DNA of 64,000 nucleotides from Saprospiraceae bacterium (GCA_028285545.1 JANQPA010000014.1:1-64000), one strand, 5' to 3'; shown: positions 43,844 through 53,964, counted from the first letter of the stretch. Translations and numbers: made by a program. The notes: generated from the sequence alone by a model not told the origin.

Positions 43844-44686
43844 ATGTTAGAAATTCCTAAAACAATTAATTGCAGAGGAAAGATATTGAGTTTTGATGTC
43901 CCTAAGGTAATGGGCATAATAAATGTCACTCCCGACTCTTTTTTTGAAGGTAGCCGCTTTCAGAACTTTGAGGCCATTCAATTAAAAGTAGAAAACATGA
44001 TTGAAGAAGGAGTTGATCTCATAGACATTGGGGGAATGTCTTCAAGGCCGGGAGCAAAAATAATTGATGAAAATGAAGAATTTGATCGGGTAATTCCCGT
44101 AATTGAAAAACTGAACCTTCAGTATCCGGAGCTAATTATATCCATAGACACGGTTAGTGCCAAAATTGCTGAGGGAGCTTTTAGGGTAGGGGCTAGTATT
44201 ATCAATGATATTTCTGCTGGGAAAATGGATGAGCGGATGTATACAGTACTATCTAATTTAAAAATTCCTTATGTACTTATGCACATGCAAGGACAACCTG
44301 CTGATATGCAAAGAACACCTCAATATGAGAACGTCGTGCAGGAAATCCTGGATTTTTTTATTTTGGAGCTGGGAAAACTTAGGGCATTAGGCATTAAGGA
44401 TGTTATCGTTGATCCAGGATTTGGATTCGGAAAAACAGTTGAGCATAATTATTGCTTATTAAAAAATATGCAGATTTTTCAAATATTAGATTGTCCCGTT
44501 TTGGCAGGAGTATCCAGGAAATCAATGATTAATAAGGTTTTGAACATAAATGCAAAGGAAGCCCTTAATGGAACAACTGCCTTGCATATGGTGGCCTTAC
44601 AGCAGGGAGCACAAATTCTCAGGACACATGATGTAAAAGAAGCAAAAGAAACCATTAAATTGTGGCAAGCACTTGTTAATGCCTAA
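43844..44686 (+). CDS. folP: Dihydropteroate synthase
   Basis: This 280-residue enzyme joins para-aminobenzoate to 6-hydroxymethyl-dihydropterin pyrophosphate in folate synthesis and is the target of sulfonamides. Diagnostic motifs are GIINVTPDSFFEG near residue 25, DIGGMSSRPGA, INDISAGKMD, MHMQGQP and VDPGFGFGKTVEHN, plus a final GVSRKSM. Length is typical. The start is the ATG at 43844. An unknown membrane-protein gene begins 11 bp after its stop and probably shares the transcript. Confidence 0.96.
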   Translation: MLEIPKTINCRGKILSFDVPKVMGIINVTPDSFFEGSRFQNFEAIQLKVENMIEEGVDLIDIGGMSSRPGAKIIDENEEFDRVIPVIEKLNLQYPELIISIDTVSAKIAEGAFRVGASIINDISAGKMDERMYTVLSNLKIPYVLMHMQGQPADMQRTPQYENVVQEILDFFILELGKLRALGIKDVIVDPGFGFGKTVEHNYCLLKNMQIFQILDCPVLAGVSRKSMINKVLNINAKEALNGTTALHMVALQQGAQILRTHDVKEAKETIKLWQALVNA

Positions 44687-44697
44687 AACAGATAGGA

Positions 44698-46107
44698 TTG
44701 GAACTTCAAAAAATTCCACAAGGGCCTTTAAGCGAAGATGAAGTCAAGCATATTGCCTTGAGTTGTCTGAAGGCCTTTTATAAATATCATCCAAGAAAAG
44801 GACAAACTGAAGCCAGGTTAAACCAAAGGGCAGAAGGTGATATTATTGCCGACGGTTATCTGTCCTTTGAACAAGAAGATGGATCTATATTTTCGGCTAC
44901 TTTTGAGGCTACAAGTTTACTCAAAAGAGATGAGGTTCTTTTCCGAGTCCAAAAAGAATTGCTGGCATGGGACAGCCTCACAGCTTCCAGCTTCATTTGT
45001 TTAATATTAATGATTTGGGAGCATTTATTTGTCAATAATTACTGGATTCCGAGATATGGATGGTATGCCTCAGTTGCTCTTGTAGCTCTTTTTATTCCGA
45101 TTTTGGCTTTCTTTCTGGCTATTTTCCTTAAATCACTACGCAGGTACCGCTACATTTATGCCATTGAACAATTTAAACAATACCACACCAATGATCAGTG
45201 GATTGTCCTTTCAGGTCGAATTTTTCCAGATAAAAGTGATAAATACTACGAAGAATTAAAGCAGCAATGCGTATATAATGGAGTTGGATTAATAGAAATC
45301 AACGAAAAAAGAGAGCCAAGAATAAAAATTGATCCAGCCAGAAATGATCTTTTTAAGAAGGAAAAAAGGAAAATGCTTCAGTTTTCGTCTTCGGAAGAAC
45401 TTGCAAAGAGGATTGAATCAAAAAATGAAAGCCGTACTGGCTTGATGAAGTATTTACCTAAACCTCAAATAACTTTTGAACCAGAAAAATTAAAGCTTAC
45501 CAGGTTTAAACGATTTTATGGCTACCAATTGATGATATCGATCATTTGCCTGGTTTTGCTTTTTACCATACTCTTTAGAGAATACGAAAAAGAGAAAACC
45601 TACGAAGTAGTAGATGCTGCTGACTATCGCGAAGAAATGGCTAATTTGATTTTATATCCCTATCCTTTCTATGGTCCGGATACCATTGATATTTTGGATA
45701 CCCCCTATGTACGATCCATTCCTTTTAATAAAAATGTAATAGCATATGACCTTGAGGAGTCTACATTTGCTCAACCCGGCTTAATTGTTTACTCCGCTGA
45801 AGGCCTATTCGTTGAATATGCTTGTGAAAGAATTTATGATATTTATAAAAGAAAATATGCCATTGATGCAGGGAGATACAAATCCCTGGATAGAGCCAGA
45901 CAGGTAATGGGGCGACTTAATCGCCGAGGAGTTTCGGCTTCTATTTTATGGATGGGCTGTTTTAATGAAGAGAGTGAATATTTACTATTTATTGGTCAAC
46001 TTTATGTCACAGAGGTGGGAGCAGAAGTAGATATCGATGTGGCTCGCCGAAGGGTTATCCAACTTGGCTATGTTCCTGAATTGAGTATTTCCGAAATTAA
46101 TTATTAG
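44698..46107 (+). CDS. Membrane protein of unknown function, two helices, downstream of folP
   Basis: I do not recognise the family. From the TTG at 44698 the product is 469 residues; GATAGG upstream is a weak ribosome-binding site and no better start exists nearby. The N-terminal ~85 residues are soluble (KGQTEARLNQRAEGDIIADGYLSFEQEDG in parts). Hydrophobic segments lie at ~99-115 and ~120-145 (WYASVALVALFIPILAFFLAIF), with another at ~275-295 (LMISIICLVLLFTIL). The C-terminal ~100 residues look like a SPOR-type domain (AGRYKSLDRARQVMGRLNRRGVSASILWMGCF), which binds denuded peptidoglycan; this is a weak guess. It lies 11 bp after folP. Confidence 0.72.
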   Translation: MELQKIPQGPLSEDEVKHIALSCLKAFYKYHPRKGQTEARLNQRAEGDIIADGYLSFEQEDGSIFSATFEATSLLKRDEVLFRVQKELLAWDSLTASSFICLILMIWEHLFVNNYWIPRYGWYASVALVALFIPILAFFLAIFLKSLRRYRYIYAIEQFKQYHTNDQWIVLSGRIFPDKSDKYYEELKQQCVYNGVGLIEINEKREPRIKIDPARNDLFKKEKRKMLQFSSSEELAKRIESKNESRTGLMKYLPKPQITFEPEKLKLTRFKRFYGYQLMISIICLVLLFTILFREYEKEKTYEVVDAADYREEMANLILYPYPFYGPDTIDILDTPYVRSIPFNKNVIAYDLEESTFAQPGLIVYSAEGLFVEYACERIYDIYKRKYAIDAGRYKSLDRARQVMGRLNRRGVSASILWMGCFNEESEYLLFIGQLYVTEVGAEVDIDVARRRVIQLGYVPELSISEINY

Positions 46108-46233
46108 GCTTAGGCTGGGTTGGTAGTCTGGTAATTTTGAGAATTAAGGGGATCAGTTTTTTGGAGATGAACGGACAATGAGTAGTTTAAATGTGCATGC
46201 AATAAAGCACTTCAATATTAAACAAAGATTAGT

Positions 46234-47520
46234 ATGAAAAAACCATTACTTCTGTTGGGATTAATGATCCTGACAATTTTTGGGACAATGGGTGCCCAAA
46301 GTACCTATATCCATTGCGGACAATTAATTGATTGTACGGATGGCGAGGTTCAAACTCAAATGACCGTAATAGTAGAAGGAAATATTATAAAAGAGGTAAA
46401 AAAGGGATATGCTACGGCTCCCTCAGGAGCAAATACTATTGATTTAAAAAACAGAACGGTCTTGCCAGGTTTTATGGATATGCATGTCCATATAGAAGGG
46501 GAATCTAATCCAAGATCCTATCTGGACCGATATACTCTTAATGAAGCGGATGTAGCCTTTAGAGCTGCCCTTTATGCAAAACGTACCCTAATGGCAGGAT
46601 TTACAGTGGTAAGAGATTTGGGGGGATCTGGAATAAATGTTTCCCTCCGAAATGCAATCAATCAGGGGATAACTGAAGGACCCCGGATTTTTACAGCTGA
46701 AAAAGGTATTGGTACTACTGGAGGACATGCTGATCCTACTAATGGCCGAAAAAGATTAGACCTCGGAGATCCTGGACCTAAAGAAGGAGTGATCAATAGC
46801 CCTGAGGAAGCTCGTAAAGCAGTAAGACAACGCTATAAAAATGGTGCAGATGTCATAAAAATTACTGCAACAGGAGGTGTCTTAAGCGTAGCAAAAGATG
46901 GATCTGGCCCCCAGTTTACACAAGAAGAAGTTAATGAAATTGTAAGAACCGCCAATGAATATGGGATGATTTCCGCAGCTCATGCACACGGAGCAGAAGG
47001 TATGAAAAGAGCTGTTCTTGCTGGTATTACCACCATTGAACATGGAACTATGATGACAGAAGAGGTAATGGATTTGATGATTGAGAAAGGAACCTATTTC
47101 GTTCCCACCATTTCTGCCGGTAAATTTGTTATGGAAAAAGCTAAGATCCCTGGTTATTTTCCACCCATTATTGTACCCAAAGCTTTAGCCATAGGCCCAA
47201 AAATTCAGGAAACCTTTGCCAAAGCCTACAAAAGAGGTGTGAAAATTGCTTTTGGAACGGATACTGGAGTTGCTCCGCATGGCTCAAATGCAGAAGAATT
47301 TGTATTTATGACAGAAGCCGGAATGCCAGCAAAGGACGCTATTTTATCCGCAACAAAAGTAACCGCTGAGCTACTGGGCATTTCAGATGAGCTAGGAACA
47401 ATTGAAGCTGGTAAAAAAGCAGATATCATTGCTTTACCAGAGAATCCTCTGGAAAACATTAAGAGCACCATGGACGTTAAATTTGTAATGAAAGATGGCC
47501 AAGTTTATAAGAATCAATAA
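46234..47520 (+). CDS. Secreted amidohydrolase (imidazolonepropionase/prolidase-like)
   Basis: This 428-residue protein has a signal peptide ending TMGAQ. It is a metal-dependent amidohydrolase of the imidazolonepropionase-like or Xaa-Pro dipeptidase-like group. H84 and H86 in DMHVHIEG are the first metal ligands; others are the carboxylated-Lys region DVIKITATGGVL, AAHAHG, IEHGTMM and the terminal Asp in GTDTGVAPHG. Length fits. It should hydrolyse a cyclic amide or dipeptide-type bond in the periplasm; the substrate is open. It is a stand-alone gene; tamB follows 123 bp later with no visible terminator between them. Confidence 0.9.
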   Translation: MKKPLLLLGLMILTIFGTMGAQSTYIHCGQLIDCTDGEVQTQMTVIVEGNIIKEVKKGYATAPSGANTIDLKNRTVLPGFMDMHVHIEGESNPRSYLDRYTLNEADVAFRAALYAKRTLMAGFTVVRDLGGSGINVSLRNAINQGITEGPRIFTAEKGIGTTGGHADPTNGRKRLDLGDPGPKEGVINSPEEARKAVRQRYKNGADVIKITATGGVLSVAKDGSGPQFTQEEVNEIVRTANEYGMISAAHAHGAEGMKRAVLAGITTIEHGTMMTEEVMDLMIEKGTYFVPTISAGKFVMEKAKIPGYFPPIIVPKALAIGPKIQETFAKAYKRGVKIAFGTDTGVAPHGSNAEEFVFMTEAGMPAKDAILSATKVTAELLGISDELGTIEAGKKADIIALPENPLENIKSTMDVKFVMKDGQVYKNQ

Positions 47521-47643
47521 ATAAAAAATACCTTAACTTTTTTATTTATTTGTTAAAAAGCATTAGTTAAGCAACCCTTGAACTTAAAAAACTCGTCTTT
47601 AATTATATATTATACAGTGTATAGATAGCCTTGAATAACCTGC

Positions 47644-50600
47644 ATGGAAGAAAAACAAATAAACAATGAAACAGAAGAAAAGCAAGAAAAGAAATTTTCC
47701 TTGTTTTTTCGATGGATAAAATCCATCCTAATGGCTGTTTTGGCTGTTGTTCTATTTGTTTTTCTTCTGTTCCAAATTCCCGCAGTTCAAAGTTGGGCCG
47801 TAAAACAATTAACAGATCGGATTGCCAAGTCGGCAGATGCTGAGGTTAAAATAGATTATGTTTATTTATCCTTTTTTGACAAGCTGGCCATAAAAGGTTT
47901 TCTCCTGGCCGATGAAAACCAGGATACCCTTTTTTCAAGCCGGGAATTAAAAGTCGATTTTAATTTAAACCCCATTGTATTATTCCGCAGGGGGCTGGTG
48001 GTTCAAGGGCTCCAAATTCAAGACGCCGAAGTTCGCCTGATTCATGATCTAGGTGATGAAAAAAATAAATTGGGCCAAGTACTGAGCAGGATATTCCCTC
48101 CTAAGGAAAAAGACCCGGAGAAAAAGAACAACTCCCTCCCTCTGTTTTTTGAATATGTATCTCTCAAAAATGTACATTTTTTCCAACAGAATAAAAACAA
48201 GGGGAATCTCTTGGAGATTTTTCTCCGCAATGGAAACCTAAGTGTTGATGAGTTGGATTTCGCCAATAATAACATCGTTCTGGAATATGCAGGTCTAAAA
48301 GAAACCTATGTCAGAGTGGAAAATAGACTAGTGACTGATTCCACGGCATACATCCCTCCTCCTAAGGCCACAGATCTTCAGAAAATGGCTTTGCTTGATT
48401 CAAACTTTTTAAGAATTGCGGTGCATGAGATTGAATTTGAGAATGGCTCTTTCAAGCTGGACAACTATCGAAATGATAAAAATAGCAATAGGGGGCCTGG
48501 ACAAATAGATTATAAACACATGAGGGTTAACAATATTCAAATGGATATTGACAGCTTTCAGTTTTTTGATGAAGATTTTAGTTTTAAAGGCATTGCCAAT
48601 CATATTTCATGTAGAGAACAAAATGGATTTGTTTTAGAAAAACTGGCCGCAAATAATGTAGCAGTTGGACCCACTGAAGTCATGTTAAACGGTCTTGAAG
48701 TGATTACTCCCTTTAGCCAAATAGGGGATACTCTGGTGTTTAGAATGGATGAATACCTGGACTTTGAGAATTTTGAGAACAAGGTCAGAATGGATGGGAA
48801 ATTAAACCGTGCAAGTGTAGCTATCAACGATATTTTGGTCTTTGCTCCCAACCTTGAAAAGAATAACTTTTTCAGGAATAATAAGAATGAAATCATAACT
48901 ATAGATGGTCGCATACTGGGAACAGTCAATGATTTGAGGGGGCGTCAATTGAATATGCAGCTGGCTGACGATACCAGAATAGTTGGTAGATTTAGTTTTA
49001 ATAATTTAACGGTCCCCAATGAAGAGGTACTGAGTTTAAGGTTGGACAATTTAGAGACGAGTGTGCAAACTCTTCGGCAAATACTCCCACGCTTTAATCC
49101 GCCAGCCAATTTTGATAAATTAGGTACCCTGCGATTTAATGGTTCTTTCGACGGTTTGTTACAGGATTTTGTGGCCGATGGAAACTTAAGTACTGTCCTT
49201 GGTAATGCCAGTGTTGAAGAAATGAGAATGAACCTTAAAAGTGGAAAGGATAAGGCTGAATATTCTGGTAAATTGGTCCTAAGGGATTTTGATTTAGGAA
49301 AATGGACAGATAATAATGATTTTGGTATTGTTAATCTTACCACTAATATTGCAAATGGTGTTGGTCTAACCAATGAAAATATTGATGCTCAGTTAACTGC
49401 GAATATTGAAACCTTTGGTTTTAAGGGCTATACCTACGAAAATGCCATTATTGAGGGGAAAATTAAATACAACCTTTTTGATGGTTCTCTTGTAGTTCGG
49501 GACGATAATGTTGACTTTGAATTTATTGGAGAAATTAACCTAACGGAGGGAATTCCTTTTTATAATTTTGATGCCTATGTTCGAAAGCTTGATTTGAAAA
49601 AAATCAACCTTAGTAAGCAAGATTTGGTTTTGTCAGGAGATTTAAACCTCGAGCTCCAAAACAAGAGTTTATCGGATTTAGAAGGGGAAATTGACCTTCA
49701 AAACTTTATTATTACTAAGAATCAGACTGAAGAATATCGGCTTAACTCTATACTGGTCAGTTCTCAGCTTGACTTTTTTGGAAATAAAACCTTTAAAATT
49801 GACTCTGAAATATTAGAGTGTTATTTCTATGGAATTTTTGATTTAGATAAAATCCCAAATACTCTTTCTGCGTTTTTTACGGATCATTATCCAGGCTTTT
49901 CCAACAAATTTGGAATAAAGCGGCCACAAAAGGAAGTGTCTCCCAGTACATTTGAATATCGCATTAGAATTATAGATACCAAGGGCTTGGAAACTTTAGT
50001 AACCGATAAACTAGGAGCCATTACAGATGCAGATATCGAAGGCTATTTCGACGGTTTTAAAGATTCTATAGTTGTTGACATAGCCATTCCCTTTCTTGAA
50101 TATGATCAATTGGCTTTAGAAGACGTCGTATTGATATTTACTGCTGAAGGACGTGAAGCTAATATGGATCTTGCTATAGATTCTACCATTATTGCACAAA
50201 AATATGGCCTGGTCCCACTAACTCTGATTAGTTTAATTGATGGAGATTCGCTATTATTTGGGCTCAATTATTCTCCATTTTCTCCTTTTTCTGAACAAAC
50301 CATTCTGCCGAGCACCCAGGTCATCGACAAGTTAAATTTGGATGGGGAATTGTCCATTGTGGATAGTACTGCTTTAAAATTAGAGTTTGCCCCTTCCGAT
50401 TTAGTTATTTTAGAAGAAAAATGGAATATCCTACCCAACAATTATTTGCTGTTTGACAGTAGCAGGATAGAGGTAGAAAACTTCCGGCTTAGCCGTAATG
50501 ATAAAGCGATCCAATTAGAGGAAATTCAAGGAAAAGGAGTGAAACTCAATCTGGAAAACTTCAATTTTCACTATTTAGATGAAATCTGGGATTATAAAAA

Positions 50601-52590
50601 GATTGATTTTGCTGGAAAATACGATATTCAGATTAGGGTTGAAGATATATTTGAAATGAATGGCCTTAATGTTAATATGAGTTCGGATACACTCTATATT
50701 AATAATGATGATTGGGGACAATTTCAATTAAATGCAGCCGCCAAAGACTTAAAAAGCCGGGTAGAATCAGATTTAACCATAACAAATGATACCCGTCAAT
50801 TGATTTCTGAAGGCTTTATTCAATTGGCACCCACTTATGAAACTCCCCGAAAACCAGAAGAGGAGGCCATGTATTTTAATTATACTCTTCGGCTGATAAA
50901 CTTCCCTTTAGATATTGCAGAATATTTTATTGCACCAGAGGTAAGAGATGTGGAAGGAAAAATTGAAGCTGATTTGCGCTTTTTTGGTCTTCCCAAAAAG
51001 CCTAATATTGATGGCACCATCAATATGAAGAATGGTTATTTGACCATTGATTATTTAAAAACTCGTTATCACTTTGATGAGGCGGTGGTGAATGTAGACA
51101 ATCAGATGTTTGATGCCAGCAATACAAAAGTTAAAGATAAATATGGGCATACCGCAACTCTAACTGGTGGCATTTCACATAATCATTTGAAGGAATTTGG
51201 CATAAATGCAAATCTAAATACCAATCGATTCCTGGCACTGGATACGAAAAAGGGGGATAATAATATGTTTTATGGCCAGGCTTTAGGAAGTGGGGACATA
51301 CGCTTTTCAGGGACTTTTGAGCAGACAGACATCTATGTGAACGCAAGTGTTGGGGACAGTACCACCCTGACCATCCCCGTTAATTCGGAAAGAGATGCTT
51401 CTAATTTAAACTACCTTCGTTTTGTCAACAAACAAGAGGAAAAGCGGAAGAAAAAAGAAGCGGAAGAACGCCTGAAAGATCCGGATGGTTTGAGTTTTGA
51501 AATGGACCTGGTGGTAACCGAAGAGTCACAAGTGCGTATTGTTTTTGATGAACAGGCTGGTGACATCATTGAAGGGTCAGGGAGGGGCAACCTGCGAATG
51601 CTGCTTCCCAGAGGACAAATCTTCCAAATGTATGGCAATTACATTATTGAAGAGGGTGATTATTTGTTTACTCTTTATAGTATTGTTAATAAAGATTTTA
51701 GAATTAAAAGGGGAGGTACGGTAAATTGGAATGGAGATCCCTTTGGAGCTGAAATTAACATCCAGGCAGAATATAAAGATCTGAATACTTCGGTAGCCAA
51801 TTTTATCCAGGAATACCTATTAAATTCCAATAGCGATTTGAAAAATGAGGCCACCAACACTACAGATGTCAATCTTCTTTTGAATCTGCAAGGTGAATTA
51901 TTACAGCCTATCGTTTCCTTTGATATTGAATTTCCTCAGCTCAGAGGTCAATTACAGACCTATACTGAAAGTAAACTTAGGGTGCTAAAACAAGATCAGA
52001 ACGAATTAAACAAACAGGTTTTTGGATTAATTATCGCTGGCCAGTTTTTACCCACCGATTTCAATCTGCAGGGAAGTCAAATCCTCTATAATACGGTAAG
52101 TGAATTTGTTTCCAATCAACTTTCTTTAATGCTGACCGAATTATTTTCAGAATTCATTGGAGATGATGAAGTGTTAAATAGTATTGATTTTGATATCGCC
52201 TACAATCAATATCAGAGTGTAGACCTGGGAGAAGGCCAGGATTTTAACCGCGGAGATGAACTGAGGGTTCGACTCAAACAAAACTTTTTTAATGATCGCT
52301 TATCCATATTAGTAGGTGGAAATATTGATATTGGCAATTCTGTTCGAGCCACTCCAGAAACTAATGGAGCTTTTATTGGGAATGATTTTGTGTTAGAATA
52401 TGCCCTGACTAAAGATCGCAGCCTCAAACTTCGGGTTTATCAGCGTCTGGAACCCGATATCGGATCTGGTCGAAGATTCCAAATTGGTACCGGCCTCAGT
52501 TTCCGAAAAGAATTCGAAACTTTTAGCGATTTTCTTAAAAGTTTTAGAAGAACTGCCAAAGATTCCAAAACCAATTCCGGAGATGAGTAA
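47644..52590 (+). CDS. tamB: TamB-family translocation/assembly module protein
   Basis: This 1648-residue protein has a single N-terminal transmembrane helix (~30-52, ILMAVLAVVLFVFLLFQIP) and an AsmA-like start (PAVQSWAVKQLTDRIAKSAD), then a very long beta-rich region and a C-terminal DUF490/TamB domain (~1250-1610), with GxIxFSGTFEQTD, EGSGRGNLRML and FGLIIAGQFLPTDFNLQG. TamB-type proteins span the periplasm as a lipid-conducting or assembly bridge between inner and outer membranes. No BamA-like TamA gene lies next to it here. A word-repeat array follows directly. It is the longest gene in the window. Confidence 0.93.
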   Translation: MEEKQINNETEEKQEKKFSLFFRWIKSILMAVLAVVLFVFLLFQIPAVQSWAVKQLTDRIAKSADAEVKIDYVYLSFFDKLAIKGFLLADENQDTLFSSRELKVDFNLNPIVLFRRGLVVQGLQIQDAEVRLIHDLGDEKNKLGQVLSRIFPPKEKDPEKKNNSLPLFFEYVSLKNVHFFQQNKNKGNLLEIFLRNGNLSVDELDFANNNIVLEYAGLKETYVRVENRLVTDSTAYIPPPKATDLQKMALLDSNFLRIAVHEIEFENGSFKLDNYRNDKNSNRGPGQIDYKHMRVNNIQMDIDSFQFFDEDFSFKGIANHISCREQNGFVLEKLAANNVAVGPTEVMLNGLEVITPFSQIGDTLVFRMDEYLDFENFENKVRMDGKLNRASVAINDILVFAPNLEKNNFFRNNKNEIITIDGRILGTVNDLRGRQLNMQLADDTRIVGRFSFNNLTVPNEEVLSLRLDNLETSVQTLRQILPRFNPPANFDKLGTLRFNGSFDGLLQDFVADGNLSTVLGNASVEEMRMNLKSGKDKAEYSGKLVLRDFDLGKWTDNNDFGIVNLTTNIANGVGLTNENIDAQLTANIETFGFKGYTYENAIIEGKIKYNLFDGSLVVRDDNVDFEFIGEINLTEGIPFYNFDAYVRKLDLKKINLSKQDLVLSGDLNLELQNKSLSDLEGEIDLQNFIITKNQTEEYRLNSILVSSQLDFFGNKTFKIDSEILECYFYGIFDLDKIPNTLSAFFTDHYPGFSNKFGIKRPQKEVSPSTFEYRIRIIDTKGLETLVTDKLGAITDADIEGYFDGFKDSIVVDIAIPFLEYDQLALEDVVLIFTAEGREANMDLAIDSTIIAQKYGLVPLTLISLIDGDSLLFGLNYSPFSPFSEQTILPSTQVIDKLNLDGELSIVDSTALKLEFAPSDLVILEEKWNILPNNYLLFDSSRIEVENFRLSRNDKAIQLEEIQGKGVKLNLENFNFHYLDEIWDYKKIDFAGKYDIQIRVEDIFEMNGLNVNMSSDTLYINNDDWGQFQLNAAAKDLKSRVESDLTITNDTRQLISEGFIQLAPTYETPRKPEEEAMYFNYTLRLINFPLDIAEYFIAPEVRDVEGKIEADLRFFGLPKKPNIDGTINMKNGYLTIDYLKTRYHFDEAVVNVDNQMFDASNTKVKDKYGHTATLTGGISHNHLKEFGINANLNTNRFLALDTKKGDNNMFYGQALGSGDIRFSGTFEQTDIYVNASVGDSTTLTIPVNSERDASNLNYLRFVNKQEEKRKKKEAEERLKDPDGLSFEMDLVVTEESQVRIVFDEQAGDIIEGSGRGNLRMLLPRGQIFQMYGNYIIEEGDYLFTLYSIVNKDFRIKRGGTVNWNGDPFGAEINIQAEYKDLNTSVANFIQEYLLNSNSDLKNEATNTTDVNLLLNLQGELLQPIVSFDIEFPQLRGQLQTYTESKLRVLKQDQNELNKQVFGLIIAGQFLPTDFNLQGSQILYNTVSEFVSNQLSLMLTELFSEFIGDDEVLNSIDFDIAYNQYQSVDLGEGQDFNRGDELRVRLKQNFFNDRLSILVGGNIDIGNSVRATPETNGAFIGNDFVLEYALTKDRSLKLRVYQRLEPDIGSGRRFQIGTGLSFRKEFETFSDFLKSFRRTAKDSKTNSGDE

Positions 52591-52690
52591 ATTAGTAGAT
52601 GAGTAAATCTGCAAATTTGCAAATTTGCAAATTTACTCATTTGCCCATCTGCACATCTGCTCATTTGCCCATCTGCAAATCTGCAAATTT
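52583..52690. repeat. Word-repeat array, family A, at convergent junction
   Basis: The gap between tamB and aroC reads as a chain of gagtaaat, ctgcaaatttgc, aaatttgc, tcatttgcccatctgc, acatctgc words. The left block (GAGTAAATCTGCAAATTTGC, from 52601) is followed by its near-complement (AAATTTGCAAATTTACTC), so it folds on itself. The vocabulary is the same as at 8830-9000. Confidence 0.75.
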
Positions 52691-53774
52691 AAAAATCCAC
52701 CCTAACCATTCTTTGTCTAAGCATATGATCCGCCAATACCAAGGCCGCCATACCTTCAACAATAGGCACTGCTCTTGGAACAACACAGGGGTCATGCCTA
52801 CCCTTACCCACTACTTTCACTTCTTCTCCAGCTTCATTTACGGATTCTTGTTCAGATACGATGGTAGCAACAGGTTTAAAAGCTACGCGAAAATAAATAT
52901 CCATTCCATTTGATATACCTCCTTGAATGCCTCCGGAATAATTGGTTTTTGTTTTTACAGTATCTCCTTCTGTATAAAAAACATCATTATGCTCTGAACC
53001 TTTCATTTTTACCCCTTCGAAGCCAGAGCCATATTCGAATCCTTTACATGCATTTATACTGAGCATGGCTTTAGCTAAGTCTGCATGGAGTTTGTCAAAA
53101 GCAGGTTCTCCGATTCCGGCTGGTGTTCCTGAAATGACACAATTGATAATGCCTCCAATGGTGTCTCCTTCCTTTCTAACTGACCTGATGTATTCTTCCA
53201 TTTGGGCGGCCATTTCTGGATCGGGACAACGTACGGGATTAGATTCTGTTTGGGATAAATCCAGATTTTGGTAGGGTATTGCCAATTCCATTTTTCCTAC
53301 CTGACTTACATAGGCATTGATTCTGATTCCTTGCTGCTGTAAAAACAATTTCGCAACTGCACCTGCAGCTACTCTGGCTGCCGTTTCTCGAGCCGAAGAG
53401 CGGCCACCTCCCCGATAATCCCTAAATCCATATTTTGTATAATAAGTAAAATCAGCATGGGAAGGTCTGAATTTATCAGCAATATGGCTATAATCTTTAG
53501 AACGAGCATCAGCATTATAGATAATCATAGCAATAGGGGTGCCGGTAGACTTGCCATCAAAAACACCGGACAGTATGTGTACGATATCGCTTTCTTTACG
53601 CTGTGTCACAATCTTTGATTGTCCTGGCTTTCTTCTATCCAATTCTTGTTGAATGTATTCTTCATCGATGGGTAATCCGGCTGGGCATCCATCCAGGATG
53701 ACACCAATTGCTTTGCCATGAGATTCTCCAAAAGTGCTAATTTTAAAAACCTGTCCGAAATTATTTCCTGCCAC
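52689..53774 (-). CDS. aroC: Chorismate synthase
   Basis: This 361-residue enzyme makes chorismate from 5-enolpyruvylshikimate 3-phosphate using reduced FMN, the last step of the common aromatic pathway. Family signatures are [19 protein letters not shown] near the N-terminus, [41 protein letters not shown] and [18 protein letters not shown]. Length is typical. The start is GTG at 53774 (product MAGNNFG...); there is no in-frame ATG nearby. The -7 element at 53798-53791 gives a very short leader of about 10-15 nt. Confidence 0.97.
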   Translation of the reverse strand: MAGNNFGQVFKISTFGESHGKAIGVILDGCPAGLPIDEEYIQQELDRRKPGQSKIVTQRKESDIVHILSGVFDGKSTGTPIAMIIYNADARSKDYSHIADKFRPSHADFTYYTKYGFRDYRGGGRSSARETAARVAAGAVAKLFLQQQGIRINAYVSQVGKMELAIPYQNLDLSQTESNPVRCPDPEMAAQMEEYIRSVRKEGDTIGGIINCVISGTPAGIGEPAFDKLHADLAKAMLSINACKGFEYGSGFEGVKMKGSEHNDVFYTEGDTVKTKTNYSGGIQGGISNGMDIYFRVAFKPVATIVSEQESVNEAGEEVKVVGKGRHDPCVVPRAVPIVEGMAALVLADHMLRQRMVRVDF

Positions 53775-53790
53775 GATCTTGTTTTTAGGG

Positions 53791-53798
53791 CAAATATA
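53791..53798 (-). promoter_or_regulatory. TAnnTTTG -7 element for aroC
   Basis: The minus strand reads TATATTTG, ending 16 bases before the GTG start of aroC at 53774. This supports the GTG start and a short leader. A -33 TTG is not evident. Confidence 0.5.
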
Positions 53799-53896
53799 AA
53801 ATTTAAGTCTTAGTTCTGAGATATTAGACCTTCTTCTAATGTTCTAAACACTTTTCTATAATGAAATGGAACTTAGCATTAAAGAATTTGTTTTAT

Positions 53897-53904
53897 TATT
53901 TTTG
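53897..53904 (+). promoter_or_regulatory. TAnnTTTG -7 element for mutS2
   Basis: TATTTTTG matches the consensus, 73 bases before the mutS2 ATG at 53978. The predicted start (~53911) puts the 17-bp hairpin at 53925-53964 inside the 5' leader. Confidence 0.45.
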
Positions 53905-53924
53905 CAGACTGAAGGAATATAAAG

Positions 53925-53964
53925 GCCGAAAGACAAAATGATTTTACTCATTTTGTCTTTCGGC
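53925..53964 (+). promoter_or_regulatory. Perfect 17-bp hairpin in the mutS2 leader
   Basis: GCCGAAAGACAAAATGA pairs perfectly with its complement across a 6-nt loop (ttttac). The stem ends 13 bases before the mutS2 ATG, so it would sit in the mRNA leader next to the ribosome. It has no T-run and is between divergent genes, so it does not look like a terminator of either. Confidence 0.65.

Noticed and set aside
52599-52913. ORFs of 70-100 codons across the tamB-aroC junction (both strands)
   Set aside because: They read through the word-repeat array and the antisense of aroC or tamB; their products are low-complexity repeats of the words and have no start signal.
53925-53964. Hairpin ahead of mutS2 as the end of an insertion sequence
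   Set aside because: There is no transposase ORF, no paired terminal repeat at a second site and no target duplication.
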